Assembly (NCBI GenBank): GCA_963976875.1
Contig: CAXBML010000002.1
Coordinates: forward strand, 147,028 to 211,027
Direction: 5' to 3'
Length of the DNA: 64,000 nucleotides
Origin: Berkiella_A sp963976875
Lineage (GTDB): Bacteria; Pseudomonadota; Gammaproteobacteria; Berkiellales; Berkiellaceae
Made by a program: the position numbers and the translations under genes. The stretch's first letter is position 1. Every line of letters begins with the position of its first letter. The notes beneath the pieces are model-generated. The model had not been told where the DNA came from. It saw only the letters and a list, made by a program, of their open reading frames with translations, and searched no databases. Below are positions 8,943 through 18,320 of this stretch, one piece after another.

Positions 8943-9461
8943 ATGAGCAATAGAGATAACGTAAAACTTAGTACCAGGCTCAAATGGTTCAAATGGCTGC
9001 CCCTGATTGTTTTGCTCGATCAAGCTTCCAAGCTATTGGTTATGCAGAATTTAAAGCTAGGGGATGCTATCGATATTATTCCAGGACTTCGTTTAGTCTT
9101 GCTGCATAACTATGGCGTTGCCTTTGGCATGTTTAACGAAAATGCACTTGTATCACGTTTGATTTTATTAGCCGTGGCCGTGGGTATTAGTCTATTTATT
9201 GGGATATGGTTATATCGCACAACCGTTCAAGAAAAGGCTCAAGGCATAGGCTTGGTGTTTATCTTAGGCGGTGCATTAGGTAATATTATTGATAGAGTTG
9301 TACAAGGTTATGTTGTAGATTTTATCGATTTTTATTTTAAAAGTTGGCATTTCCCTGCGTTTAATATAGCCGATAGCTTTATTACCATTGGTGCCTTTTT
9401 TATTATTCTTAGTATTTTTAAAGATGAACAGCAGAGCAAAAATGACAAAGCAAGCAGTTGA
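8943..9461 (+). CDS. lspA: signal peptidase II (prolipoprotein)
   Basis: Aspartic membrane protease that cleaves lipoprotein signal peptides after lipidation, serving for example the Pal lipoprotein in this window. Four transmembrane segments are visible, with the catalytic motifs GNIIDR and FNIADS. An open frame extends back into ileS, but the ATG at 8943 has GGGG six bases upstream, and MSNRDNVKLSTRLKWF is a normal cytoplasmic N-terminus. The length is 172 residues. It lies 13 bases after ileS and overlaps ispH by about 20 bases. Confidence 0.94.
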   Translation: MSNRDNVKLSTRLKWFKWLPLIVLLDQASKLLVMQNLKLGDAIDIIPGLRLVLLHNYGVAFGMFNENALVSRLILLAVAVGISLFIGIWLYRTTVQEKAQGIGLVFILGGALGNIIDRVVQGYVVDFIDFYFKSWHFPAFNIADSFITIGAFFIILSIFKDEQQSKNDKASS

Positions 9462-10440
9462 TATTTTATTAGCGAACCCCAGAGGGTTTTGTGCTGGGGT
9501 GGATAGAGCCATTGATATAGTAGAGGCCGCACTTTTGAAATTTGGTGCGCCTGTCTATGTGCGACATGAAGTTGTACACAATCGCTTTGTTGTGGCTAAG
9601 CTAAAAGAATCAGGCGCTATTTTCGTTGATGAGCTTTGTGAAGTCCCAGATGACAATATTGTGATATTTAGTGCTCATGGGGTATCACAAGCGGTCAGAG
9701 AAGAGGCCAGCTCTAGAGACTTAAGGCTTGTCTTAGATGCGACGTGCCCATTAGTGACTAAAGTACACATGGAAGTTATGCGCCAAAGCAAAAAAGGACA
9801 TGAGTGTATACTCATAGGCCATGCAGGGCATGCGGAAGTCGAAGGCACATTAGGCCAGTACCGCAATAAAAATGGTGCTATCTATTTAGTAGAAAACACC
9901 AATGACGTACAAAAGCTAACAGTCAAAGATGCTGCGAATTTATACTACATGACTCAGACGACATTATCTGTAGATGAAACAAAGAGTATTATTGCAGCAC
10001 TCAAAAATAAATTTCCATTGATTAACGGCCCTAAACGCGACGATATTTGTTATGCCACTCAAAATCGTCAAGATGCAGTACGTGAATTAGCCAAGCAAGC
10101 AGAGCTTGTGTTGGTTGTGGGGTCTGTGACTAGTTCAAATTCTAATCGTCTAAAAGAGCTAGCGGAAGATTGTGGTGTCAAAAGCTATTTAATTGATGAT
10201 CCAAAAGCGTTAAAACCAGAATGGTTGTATGGCGTTAGCAAGGTTGGTGTCACCGCGGGGGCCTCTGCGCCGGAAGTTCTAACCTCCAATATTATCCAGG
10301 CTATCAAAAAAATTGTAGATGTTAATAATATTAATGAGGTCGCCGGCACACCCGAAAACATGATTTTCTCTATGCCAAAAGAAATTAGGAGTTTAAACTT
10401 TAAAAATTCTTTTCATCAAACTGTTGAGGTAGAGCTTTAA
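9442..10440 (+). CDS. ispH: 4-hydroxy-3-methylbut-2-enyl diphosphate reductase
   Basis: Last step of the MEP isoprenoid pathway, a 4Fe-4S enzyme making IPP and DMAPP. It supplies precursors for IspB and for undecaprenyl lipids. The three cluster cysteines are in NPRGFCAGVDRA, DATCPLVTKVH and DICYATQNRQ, and the active-site ThrXXAsn-type segment SSNSNRL is present. I start at the ATG at 9442 (332 residues); an ATG at 9424 is also possible. Its start lies inside the end of lspA. The FKBP gene fkpB that separates lspA from ispH in Pseudomonas is absent. Confidence 0.95.
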   Translation: MTKQAVDILLANPRGFCAGVDRAIDIVEAALLKFGAPVYVRHEVVHNRFVVAKLKESGAIFVDELCEVPDDNIVIFSAHGVSQAVREEASSRDLRLVLDATCPLVTKVHMEVMRQSKKGHECILIGHAGHAEVEGTLGQYRNKNGAIYLVENTNDVQKLTVKDAANLYYMTQTTLSVDETKSIIAALKNKFPLINGPKRDDICYATQNRQDAVRELAKQAELVLVVGSVTSSNSNRLKELAEDCGVKSYLIDDPKALKPEWLYGVSKVGVTAGASAPEVLTSNIIQAIKKIVDVNNINEVAGTPENMIFSMPKEIRSLNFKNSFHQTVEVEL

Positions 10441-10455
10441 TTTACCAACAGTTTG
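10417..10455. terminator. hairpin spanning the ispH/pilE stop codons
   Basis: Perfect 10-base arms CAAACTGTTG (10417-10426) and CAACAGTTTG (10446-10455) enclose both stop codons of the convergent pair in the loop. Only short T-rich stretches follow. It is probably a shared transcript-end structure rather than a classical terminator. Confidence 0.4.
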
Positions 10456-10864
10456 TTGTGGTTGGGCTTTTTACATTCGCCTGGTTTAGTGTCAAAGCAC
10501 CACAGGGATCGCCCACTTGTGGTCCTCCCACGGCAGGTGTTGCCGTTAAAGTATAAGTGTTAGTGCCTAAATTAGAGGTGCCAACCGTATAGAATCCTTC
10601 GGGCGACGTAGTGCTAGAGCCTACAACGGCAGGTGTTGCGCCAACATACGTATTGTTTTCGGTGTAGTAGTGCTCCATTCTTGCGGCTAGGCTGAGTAGT
10701 GCAGCTTGCCCATCAGTACGACGTGTACGCTGTACATGTTCTGTGTAAGCCGGTAAAGCAATTGCCGTAATAATACCGACAATCGTGACTGCAATCATGA
10801 GTTCAATTAAACTAAAGCCTTTCAAAGTTTTATATTTTAATGCGTTGCTCGCAGTTTTCATCAT
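10442..10864 (-). CDS. pilE: type IV minor pilin PilE
   Basis: Minor pilin of the type IV pilus tip/priming complex. Prepilin signature KGFSLIELMIAVTIVGI follows a 16-residue leader cut between Gly and Phe, with Glu5 present. The segment PAYTEHVQRTRRTDGQAALL is typical of PilE/ComP. The C-terminus carries a cysteine pair (GDPCGAL...TNCW) that should form the D-region disulfide. The 140 residues are normal. It is the last gene of the fimT-to-pilE cluster and tail-to-tail with ispH, exactly as in Pseudomonas. Confidence 0.88.
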   Translation of the reverse strand: MMKTASNALKYKTLKGFSLIELMIAVTIVGIITAIALPAYTEHVQRTRRTDGQAALLSLAARMEHYYTENNTYVGATPAVVGSSTTSPEGFYTVGTSNLGTNTYTLTATPAVGGPQVGDPCGALTLNQANVKSPTTTNCW

Positions 10865-10873
10865 TAAGCCTTT

Positions 10874-11242
10874 TTAGTGATAAATGGATTCATGGCTAAC
10901 ATCGGATAGAATTCGAATTTTGATAACATTAGCATTGTGGCTGCCCGGGGGCAAATTATTGTTTAAACCCTGTATATCAGTCCAAAATTCTATCTTTTGT
11001 CCAGGAACCAAGCTGCCAGGATCGACAGGAAGGTTTTGATAGTTTGAAACTTGGATCTTTGGATGTATTTTATAGGTGATATTATTGAGAATAATAAAGT
11101 TTTCTTCTAGGCTTACACTGATTATCTTTGCTTGTTGGCTTGAGCTCATAAATGCTTGTGCGGCTTCATCACTCTGCGCATAGATAGATGTGCTTAGACC
11201 ACAGATAATTAATGTCCATAAAAAAATAAAATAGCGACACAT
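10874..11242 (-). CDS. PilY2-like small secreted protein
   Basis: 122 residues with an N-terminal signal peptide (hydrophobic core IFLWTLIICGLSTSIYA, cleavage probably before QSDEAAQ). A small beta-rich domain follows with a GSLVPGQKIEFWTD segment, of the kind seen in OB-like or copper-chaperone-like periplasmic proteins. Its slot between pilY1 and pilE is the place of pilY2 in P. aeruginosa, a poorly understood gene needed for full pilus assembly. The assignment rests on position and size, not on clear sequence motifs. Confidence 0.55.
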   Translation of the reverse strand: MCRYFIFLWTLIICGLSTSIYAQSDEAAQAFMSSSQQAKIISVSLEENFIILNNITYKIHPKIQVSNYQNLPVDPGSLVPGQKIEFWTDIQGLNNNLPPGSHNANVIKIRILSDVSHESIYH

Positions 11243-11260
11243 TAAATAATTGCTCCAATT

Positions 11261-14200
11261 TTATTGAGTAATTTGTTTCCAGTTTTGTCGCCCAAGAGGG
11301 CCACCGTTTAAATTTTCTTCTACTGTACCAAGTCCCATTGACCCACTGGTTACTTTTGTCTCTTTACTTTTATCTTCCGCAATAAAGACCGCGGGAGAAG
11401 GCGTAATACCCACATCAGATTTTCTGCCACCAGCAGGCACAAAGTTATCATTTCCGTCACCATCTGGGTCGCCGATATTAATATAATCACTTTCATTAAA
11501 CTCCCCATCATTATTGAGGTCAAATGGCGTATATTCAGGTTGGCCGCCTGTTTCCATATTAACTTCCATTAACCAAGAAGATCCACCAAACTCGCAAGGA
11601 GACTGAGAAGGTAATAAAGTGGTAAAAATAACATTTTTATTTCGCACCAAGGTTCTAGAGATTTGTCGCTCTCCTAAATTAGAGGCTGCGCCTTGTACAA
11701 ATAAATCTAGGTACCAGCCGTGATGTTGTGCCGGATCACCTGCTTGTTGAGGGGCTTGCCAATTAATAGCATTATCTGATACCTGTCTTAATAAAGCTGT
11801 GGTGTCATTGGTGCCATCATCATCCGTATCAAAGCCTTGATTGTACTCTGCTAATATCGTCTGCTGTAATAGGTTGCTTTTTAAAATAGTCGTGCCATCT
11901 AACTTATCCCACAAGCCGTAGTAGGTTTGGGTGACAGCGCCAGTAGATGTATTATCGGTATTCTCAAGATATTTCCCAGTACCGAAATAAACCATCACGC
12001 CATAACTCAGCCCACTGGGATGGCTCGCGACAATGGGGGGGGCGGTTATGGCTTGATCTCCAGCGCTAGCATATTGGGCATTAAACAGAGCGCTGGCATT
12101 TGTTTTCCAGTTGGTTGGTGTGGTGTCTTGTAAATTAAATTTCCAAACAGTGCCTTTTAAGTCTGCAGCATATACGTAATCTACGATATAATCTCCATCT
12201 AGATCAACTAAATAGGGTTCACCTAGTCCATTGGGTGTCGTTACGGAGCCTGCTGTGCCCGCGGTGATTTTAATATAATCACTATCGGCAGTCCATGTGC
12301 CGTCTAAGCCACGTTCAATAAATAAAACAAATAAGGCCGCTTCGCCATTGGTGCTAGCATGGCCATCAGCAGCGGAGTTATTATAGCCATTGCCAAATAT
12401 AATGGCCCATTTACTCTCGGTACTATTGAAGCGTACTTTTGCAATTTTAACTTGCCCATAAACATATCCTAGGTCTGCATCATCTTCGTCACTAAATTCC
12501 CACAGATAAATTTGGTTGGCATTTGCTTCGGTGAAGGTACTTGGGTCAGTTATATCCAAAGCATAAACAGTTTGCCCACCTTTGTTGAGCCCGCCTGCCA
12601 GGATAGTGCGCCAGCTACTATTGATGAAAACATCCGACTCTGAGGGCGAACCATCGACAGCATAACCATGTTGGTAGGTACTCTTAGAAAGCTCAGATAT
12701 ATTTTTATAGACCTCTCTATTGCCGGGTATATAGGCTAAAAGTTCTTCGCCTGTATCGGATCTAAATCCATGTAACATACCATCATTGCTGCCTGTGTAT
12801 ACCATAGGGATACGGTTTTGATAAGTAGATTTAAACGTACTATAGGCAGAGGTTTCGAATGTATCGCTAAAATATCGGTTAGGGGGCGCAACATAAATCG
12901 GGCTTGAATGGATAATGTCACCTAAAATGCCTTGCCGGTTTCTAAAGCTTTCCGAGCCTGAATTTTGTTGTTCTTGAGAGCGGTCACCCCTTGAATAATC
13001 AAGCAAATGATCAACATAAGTTTGATTGGCCGCTATTTCAGCTGGCGATGTTGTGGTCAAGTTATAAGGGCTATATTGCATAAAATTGCTAATGCGTTCG
13101 GGTAAGGCACCAGAAACAAACAGAGAGCCGTATGAGCTTGGGAAATCAAAAGCTGTACCCGAATTACTACCATCCCAGGCCCTGGTGATGATAACTCTTG
13201 ACGAATGATTCTTTCCTGGATTTTGTGCGGCATCTATGACCGGAAGTGCGCAATCACCGCCAGATAGTTTGCAGTTTGCATTCCAGACAGGCACTTGGGC
13301 TAATACGCCATTGACATCGATCGGATAAGCGAGTAATTCGCCTGTCCAGCTATTACTATCAAAGCGAGCTTGATATACCTGAGAGTTTGCGCTTAGAACG
13401 GTTGAGTTTTGTGCGACTGTTGCTGCAGAGCTGACGCGATTACTAATGCTAGATAAGGCATTCCCTAATTCTCTGGTCACGTCCTCAGGGCTTTGTGCGG
13501 CAACAAAAGTGCCTTTAGCATTAAAAGCCGCATGCCATAGGTCATCAATTTTCTCTGGATCTGAGCTAAATGGGTTTCCCCAGTTGTCACTTTCAATCAA
13601 CGAGGGATTTGGCCAACCATCGCCATCTGAATCCAGTAAATTACCTGAAACACCAAATGCAACGGTATAGGTTACCATGTGTTGATAGGTTGCAGGATCA
13701 AAAGGATTGGGGATGACTTGATTATCTAGTGGGCTGAGATCTTTATCATAATAATACTTAGCAACATCAGCAACAGTAATAGAGTTGCCATCTGAGTCCG
13801 CATTACCTATGCCACTGGCGGGACTACTACCATTCCAAAATCCATCCGTAAAAAGAATCGAAAAATTTTGTTGACAGCTATTGGTAATGGGATCAGCTTT
13901 TCCAGATAAATTATCATCAAAGTACCGCCCTACTCGCTCTAAGCCTCTTCTTAAAGGTGTACCTGAGGCAGTCCAATTATAAGAATATAAGCTTGATAAC
14001 AAATTAGCATTATGGCTTGTGTAATCAGTTGTCCCAGAAGAGGGAACTTCTTTAAAAAGTGAGCCATAATTATTGATGACACTTAAGCCATAGCGAAAAT
14101 TTGGGTATTGATTCATGACTTGGCTAATAGCACTTTTGGCCACATATGATCGTTTGCGGCTATATTGGTACCAATTAGCAAAATTTTGTTTTGCGCTGTT

Positions 14201-15109
14201 AATATTTTTGCAACCTGCCCCGCCTGTACTCGTGACACTCAACGAACCATCAAAAATATTCTGCACTAATGACTTTGGCCCTAAAATATTATAACAAGCA
14301 GATGTATCCGTTAACGTAGCGACTACGTTATTGGTTTCGCCCATGCCACTGGCATTGGGCGTATAGTCAATAGCGCGTATTTCAATATTGGCAGAGTTTA
14401 ATGTGACTTCATAATGACTGTCCCATAAGTCAATTTCATTATTGGGCGTTGTGGTGACATTGAGAGCCCCTGCTCTATAGGGCCTGCCATCGCTACTAGT
14501 ATAACCTTTATTATCAATCCAAACATTGTATCTTGCACCAGTCAAATTACGTGTATCGCTGTATCCTGTTTCACCATTTTTGGGGTTGCTACGGGCTGAA
14601 GTAAATGTCGCATTGGCGCAAGCAACACCAGAAGAACATTCTCCATTCCAGGGGGCATATTCTAGGCCAGGGTTATAATAAGTCAGGTTAAGATCAGAGC
14701 TGAAAAAACGCCACTCTTTATCCCCTGCTGAACTACAAGCGCTGACTGAATTTCGATCAGAGTTCCAGCAGTTATCGCTATAAATATTGCCACTGTTTTC
14801 CCATAGATAGGTAAAATATCTATATCCACCGCTGTAACTTCGAATAAGACCATTATCCACTAGCCAGCCGCAATTAGTGCTAGAACTATAAAAGCCCGTT
14901 GCATTGGGATCATAGGCGCAGTGGTGCCAGTAAGGTTTTGACAGTACAGACCAATCCATTGACCCTGAATCATCCAGCTGAAAAAATACATTCGGATCAA
15001 CATTGCTGCCTAGAAATAAAGGGGAATCTGCTAAATCCAATAATGCCGCTTGAGCTGTTGGTATCATGAAGCATTGCGAAAGTAATATGAGTTTAGATAA
15101 TGTATGCAT
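11261..15109 (-). CDS. pilY1: type IV pilus tip adhesin/assembly factor PilY1
   Basis: Large secreted pilus-associated protein that primes pili and can act as an adhesin and surface sensor. A signal peptide (to about residue 21) is followed by a von Willebrand A-like region with a MIDAS-type DDSGSMD at 46-52. The C-terminal half is the beta-propeller PilY1 domain, with a calcium-loop motif DLDGDYIVDYVYAADLKG near residue 967. Further Asp-rich loops (DSDGDGWPNP, DTDDDGTNDT, DLNNDGEFNESD) are dockerin/EF-like and may bind Ca. The 1282 residues fall in the usual range. It is preceded by pilX eight bases away, so it is in the same operon. Confidence 0.93.
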   Translation of the reverse strand: MHTLSKLILLSQCFMIPTAQAALLDLADSPLFLGSNVDPNVFFQLDDSGSMDWSVLSKPYWHHCAYDPNATGFYSSSTNCGWLVDNGLIRSYSGGYRYFTYLWENSGNIYSDNCWNSDRNSVSACSSAGDKEWRFFSSDLNLTYYNPGLEYAPWNGECSSGVACANATFTSARSNPKNGETGYSDTRNLTGARYNVWIDNKGYTSSDGRPYRAGALNVTTTPNNEIDLWDSHYEVTLNSANIEIRAIDYTPNASGMGETNNVVATLTDTSACYNILGPKSLVQNIFDGSLSVTSTGGAGCKNINSAKQNFANWYQYSRKRSYVAKSAISQVMNQYPNFRYGLSVINNYGSLFKEVPSSGTTDYTSHNANLLSSLYSYNWTASGTPLRRGLERVGRYFDDNLSGKADPITNSCQQNFSILFTDGFWNGSSPASGIGNADSDGNSITVADVAKYYYDKDLSPLDNQVIPNPFDPATYQHMVTYTVAFGVSGNLLDSDGDGWPNPSLIESDNWGNPFSSDPEKIDDLWHAAFNAKGTFVAAQSPEDVTRELGNALSSISNRVSSAATVAQNSTVLSANSQVYQARFDSNSWTGELLAYPIDVNGVLAQVPVWNANCKLSGGDCALPVIDAAQNPGKNHSSRVIITRAWDGSNSGTAFDFPSSYGSLFVSGALPERISNFMQYSPYNLTTTSPAEIAANQTYVDHLLDYSRGDRSQEQQNSGSESFRNRQGILGDIIHSSPIYVAPPNRYFSDTFETSAYSTFKSTYQNRIPMVYTGSNDGMLHGFRSDTGEELLAYIPGNREVYKNISELSKSTYQHGYAVDGSPSESDVFINSSWRTILAGGLNKGGQTVYALDITDPSTFTEANANQIYLWEFSDEDDADLGYVYGQVKIAKVRFNSTESKWAIIFGNGYNNSAADGHASTNGEAALFVLFIERGLDGTWTADSDYIKITAGTAGSVTTPNGLGEPYLVDLDGDYIVDYVYAADLKGTVWKFNLQDTTPTNWKTNASALFNAQYASAGDQAITAPPIVASHPSGLSYGVMVYFGTGKYLENTDNTSTGAVTQTYYGLWDKLDGTTILKSNLLQQTILAEYNQGFDTDDDGTNDTTALLRQVSDNAINWQAPQQAGDPAQHHGWYLDLFVQGAASNLGERQISRTLVRNKNVIFTTLLPSQSPCEFGGSSWLMEVNMETGGQPEYTPFDLNNDGEFNESDYINIGDPDGDGNDNFVPAGGRKSDVGITPSPAVFIAEDKSKETKVTSGSMGLGTVEENLNGGPLGRQNWKQITQ

Positions 15110-15117
15110 GATAGGGC

Positions 15118-15657
15118 CTAGTTATATTGGGTCGCAAAAATAGATTCTAAAATAATATTTGATCCAGTTTGTTTACCTGAGCCTTTCGCCGTGACTTTAT
15201 AGTAGTGGTAGCCTTGTCCCTTTGCGCGTGCTTCGGGTGATAGCTCATAAGGAACAAAAGTAAATTCTTCAAGAACATATTGTGGTTGGCTGGTGAGACC
15301 ATATAAATTGCTTGAATAGCTCGTTGCTTGTGTTTGCCACCAACTTTGGCTCATACTACTGACATTGCCTAAGGTACTGCTATCCCACAAGAGACAAGGG
15401 GGAGCGCTGCAAGTGTCAACGCCGACAGGTTGCTGGGTCTGAGCCAGTAACCATTGCTCTCCATCTGTCAATGCACTTTCTGCTGCTTGGAATGCCAAAT
15501 GGGTATCACGCATATTAGAAGTCATTTTTTCAGTCAAAGTGACATTTTGCATACCACTCACACCAATAAGTGTTAATACCAATAATAAAATCAGCCCCGT
15601 GACCAAAATAGCCCCTTTTTGCTTGATGGGTTGTATTGTTTTAAATTGCTTCTTCAT
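15118..15657 (-). CDS. pilX: type IV minor pilin PilX
   Basis: Minor pilin of the priming complex. It has a class III signal of the PilX kind: KQKGAILVTGLILLLVLTLI with Gly at -1 but no Glu at +5, which is normal for PilX and GspK-like pseudopilins. It then has GVSGMQNVTLTEKMTSNMRD and AFQAAESAL, the family signature, and a C-terminal cysteine-containing region. 179 residues. It lies between pilW and pilY1 with very short gaps. Confidence 0.88.
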   Translation of the reverse strand: MKKQFKTIQPIKQKGAILVTGLILLLVLTLIGVSGMQNVTLTEKMTSNMRDTHLAFQAAESALTDGEQWLLAQTQQPVGVDTCSAPPCLLWDSSTLGNVSSMSQSWWQTQATSYSSNLYGLTSQPQYVLEEFTFVPYELSPEARAKGQGYHYYKVTAKGSGKQTGSNIILESIFATQYN

Positions 15658-15669
15658 AAGTTAGCTCCC

Positions 15670-16470
15670 TTAGGCCGTGACTTCAGTAATCACGTTGCGT
15701 AACATAATGGTGAACGTAATAGGTTGTCGGAGAAAGTTATCCCCTGGTGCGGTTTGTGTTGTGCCATTTAGGTTATAAGTGGTGGTATTGACTGTTGGGC
15801 TGACAGGAATATCACTACGTAACAAAATACTCACTTTTATCGCGACAACATTGGCCATATTAATATTGGGATGACTGCTTTCTACAAATCGATTGGGCGC
15901 TTTGTCTCCGTTTAAATCCTCCCCATATAAAATTTGCATATTTTCCACGTCAGGTAATATGACTTGTGTATTATCTGTATTGGCGCTGCTAGGATTTTGT
16001 GCGCGACATTGTAACTCGTCATTGGCCGAGATAGAAAATGTCAGCGTGGTAGTGACAAAGCTATCAACCCCGATATTTAAGCAATCTCGAATAGTGTTAT
16101 CGGCATTACCAGCGCCATCACCACTGCCTTGGTAGCGTATTGTCATCGAGTCACTATTATTAGTACCCGTATTATTTGTGCCATCAATATAGAGGTTCGT
16201 TGCATCAAACAAAGTGTTCATGGAGGTGAATATGGTGTCTTGTTGTGGTGATCGGTATGCGGTATTGCGTAATATTTTAGACAAGTAGTCATAGGAGAAA
16301 CGCGCATTTTCATGCATAGTGTTGTATGCCGTTTCTAGGCGATAATTATTCTTATTACTGATAAAGGTTTGTAATAGGCCTAATAGCAATATTAAACTGA
16401 TGGTGATGGCCAACATAATCTCGACCATCGAAAAACCATGGACTTGTGAGTAGCGTATAGATTTCTTCAT
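15670..16470 (-). CDS. pilW: type IV minor pilin PilW
   Basis: Prepilin motif VHGFSMVEIMLAITISLILLL with Gly at -1 and Glu at +5. Then LLQTFISNKNNYRLETAYN and ENARFSYDYLSKILRNTAYR, typical of PilW (compare GspJ). 266 residues. The start overlaps the end of pilV by the four bases ATGA, implying coupled translation. It works with PilV, PilX, FimU and PilE in the pilus priming subcomplex. Confidence 0.88.
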   Translation of the reverse strand: MKKSIRYSQVHGFSMVEIMLAITISLILLLGLLQTFISNKNNYRLETAYNTMHENARFSYDYLSKILRNTAYRSPQQDTIFTSMNTLFDATNLYIDGTNNTGTNNSDSMTIRYQGSGDGAGNADNTIRDCLNIGVDSFVTTTLTFSISANDELQCRAQNPSSANTDNTQVILPDVENMQILYGEDLNGDKAPNRFVESSHPNINMANVVAIKVSILLRSDIPVSPTVNTTTYNLNGTTQTAPGDNFLRQPITFTIMLRNVITEVTA

Positions 16471-17066
16471 AATGACAAGCTCGTGACAAATCGGTGTAAT
16501 GTGTTAGGGGCAGTTTGATCTTTTCTTTCTTGCCACCAAAGCTTGATTGCAAAAATAGGCTTTGCAGGGTTGACAATGACGCCATCACAAGCGGGGGCTG
16601 CAGGGGTGCCATCTTCCGGTGTACTATCGATGCAAACAATCCCGTCGCCACTGGGTAAAGTGGCAGTATAGTCGGGATGCCATGCAGTTGCGATTTGTCC
16701 TTTAATGGCAGAAGACCAATCGTAGAAATCTTGCTGAGCCATTTGGCTTGCGGTACATTGAACATCAATATTACTACCCGTGGCACTTTTGCCCAAACAA
16801 TTAGGATCGCCTGTGAGCGCACCCGTTGGGTTGTTATAAGGGCTTGCCTGCCCTAAAGCAAAAGCAGGATAATTTGCCCGCATTCTATCTGCCATATCAT
16901 TTGCGTGCAGTGAAGCAACTGAGCGCAAGAGTGAGTCATGGCTCATTTTTAATCCAGTGACTTGTAGGCTGGCTAACCCCAATAGCCCTATAGAAAATAC
17001 CACCACAGCAATTAGAACTTCGAGCAAGCTGAAGCCTTTTTGATGTATAAGGTATGATGCGTGCAT
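16467..17066 (-). CDS. pilV: type IV minor pilin PilV
   Basis: Prepilin motif HQKGFSLLEVLIAVVVFSIG with cleavage after Gly, then LLGLASLQVTGLKMSHDSLLRSVASLHANDMADRMRAN, the PilV/GspI-type helix. Cysteines lie in DPNCLGK, VQCTAS, IVCIDS and APACDG. 199 residues. About 130 bases separate it from the upstream fimT-like gene, so pilV-W-X-Y1-Y2-E may have its own promoter. A minus-strand TATAAT sits at 17105-17110, but I find no clear -35 for it. Confidence 0.87.
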   Translation of the reverse strand: MHASYLIHQKGFSLLEVLIAVVVFSIGLLGLASLQVTGLKMSHDSLLRSVASLHANDMADRMRANYPAFALGQASPYNNPTGALTGDPNCLGKSATGSNIDVQCTASQMAQQDFYDWSSAIKGQIATAWHPDYTATLPSGDGIVCIDSTPEDGTPAAPACDGVIVNPAKPIFAIKLWWQERKDQTAPNTLHRFVTSLSL

Positions 17067-17197
17067 TGATTCACCTTAATTAACTTTAAAATTTATGATC
17101 TCTTATTATAGTTATAGGCTCTGCTTATGGTCTTAGCGAAAAATCGGAGATATTTGGTGGTATAATTCAGATAAGCTGTTTGATGGTAGTGTGTCTA

Positions 17198-17731
17198 TTA
17201 GCAGCCAATATTGCTTAAAAGTGGTCTGCCTGTAAATGGAATCAGGATGTTACGACCATTGTTACCGGTACATCCCGTCTGAAGGATATTAATAGATAGG
17301 TTTGTTGTATTCGCATGAGCAAAACCACTTGCAGTATAGGTAATTAAGCTACTAGCAGGCGTTGTGGTGACCGCAGCTGTTTGTCCAGATACGGCATGTG
17401 CTCTGATCAAAGTTTCAGTCGCATTATTAGCAAAGGTTGTATTTTCATCGGGATTAACAAAAACCAACCAACCCACACTCCAATTGTTACCGCAGCTGGT
17501 GAAGGCTTGGTTGCCCGCCGGGCATACAGAGACGCTAACGCCACGCTTGACGGCCTCACTACGTGCGATGTACATACTAGAAACGAGTTCATTGGTCAGT
17601 GTGATAGAACGATTATTTGCAATAAGACTCTGCATCGCAGGCACAGCCAATCCAACCACGATCATAAAAACAGCAAGAGTGACCATGAGCTCTATGAGTG
17701 TAAAGGCACGGAAATATTTTTTAGTTTTCAT
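17198..17731 (-). CDS. fimU: GspH/FimT-family minor pilin (FimU position)
   Basis: Minor pilin with the prepilin-like helix AFTLIELMVTLAVFMIVVG and the GspH/FimT domain (LTNELVSSMYIARSEAVKRGVSVSVCPAG). The C-terminus has cysteines in QTGCTGNN and SNIGC. Position between a second fimT-like gene and pilV suggests FimU. The residue before the predicted cleavage site is Ala, not Gly. PilD-type peptidases usually demand Gly but tolerate Ala in some minor pilins. 177 residues. The FimT versus FimU label is by gene order only. Confidence 0.75.
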   Translation of the reverse strand: MKTKKYFRAFTLIELMVTLAVFMIVVGLAVPAMQSLIANNRSITLTNELVSSMYIARSEAVKRGVSVSVCPAGNQAFTSCGNNWSVGWLVFVNPDENTTFANNATETLIRAHAVSGQTAAVTTTPASSLITYTASGFAHANTTNLSINILQTGCTGNNGRNILIPFTGRPLLSNIGC

Positions 17732-17813
17732 ACTTATATGAAATAGAACACTTCTGCATTTTTCGTGGGAAAAAGCTGCTTATATAGCCAGAGATTTTGA
17801 TTTGTTGGTGGGA

Positions 17814-18320
17814 TTAGCCATAATACTCTATGCGTGCTCGTCCACTGTCGTAGAGGACAATCGTATTTCGAAGCTTTTCTTTGGTTTTTATATTGATGGT
17901 GCAACGGGTTAGACAACGGCCATTACCTGCATATTTAATCGTATTCACTTTGCCTGAGTCAATTTGCGTTAGGTTTGAATTGGGTTTATTGACTCTAAGC
18001 ACAAGATCTTGCTCATTAAAAGAACCATCTTTGTTAAAGTCAACATAGGCCATCATGCCATGGGACCAATTATGGCTACAAGACTTAAAGTCTGAGGTGC
18101 CACAGACAATAACATTTTGATTGCGTTTGATGGCTTCCATACGGGCAAAATGTAAAATATGAAACATCTTTTGTGTTGTTGAGCCGGCGGATTCTTTTTG
18201 CACTCGATTGGTTAAGCTTGGAATGGCCAAGCCCAAAACGATTGCAACAATAGACAGGGTTATCAGTAGCTCTATCAGTGTAAACGCTTTATATAAAGGC
18301 TTAAGACTCAAAGTCATCAC
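17814..18320 (-). CDS. fimT: GspH/FimT-family minor pilin (FimT position)
   Basis: Second GspH/FimT protein: AFTLIELLITLSIVAIVLG, then QKMFHILHFARMEAIKRNQNVIVCG. It is 168 residues and more basic than its neighbour, ending in GRARIEYYG. It too has Ala before the cleavage point. FimT of this family has been linked to DNA binding in natural transformation in Legionella and other gammaproteobacteria, and the Lys/Arg-rich C-terminal part would suit that role, though this is inference. The gene overlaps the 3' end of pilR by 20 bases. Confidence 0.75.
   Translation of the reverse strand: MMTLSLKPLYKAFTLIELLITLSIVAIVLGLAIPSLTNRVQKESAGSTTQKMFHILHFARMEAIKRNQNVIVCGTSDFKSCSHNWSHGMMAYVDFNKDGSFNEQDLVLRVNKPNSNLTQIDSGKVNTIKYAGNGRCLTRCTINIKTKEKLRNTIVLYDSGRARIEYYG

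Noticed and set aside
16355..16822. 155-codon frame overlapping pilW and pilV on the same strand
   Set aside because: Both pilW and pilV have clear prepilin motifs in the other frames; this one has none.
17364..17746. Two plus-strand frames of over 120 codons opposite fimU
   Set aside because: Shadows of the FimT-family gene; no family resemblance.
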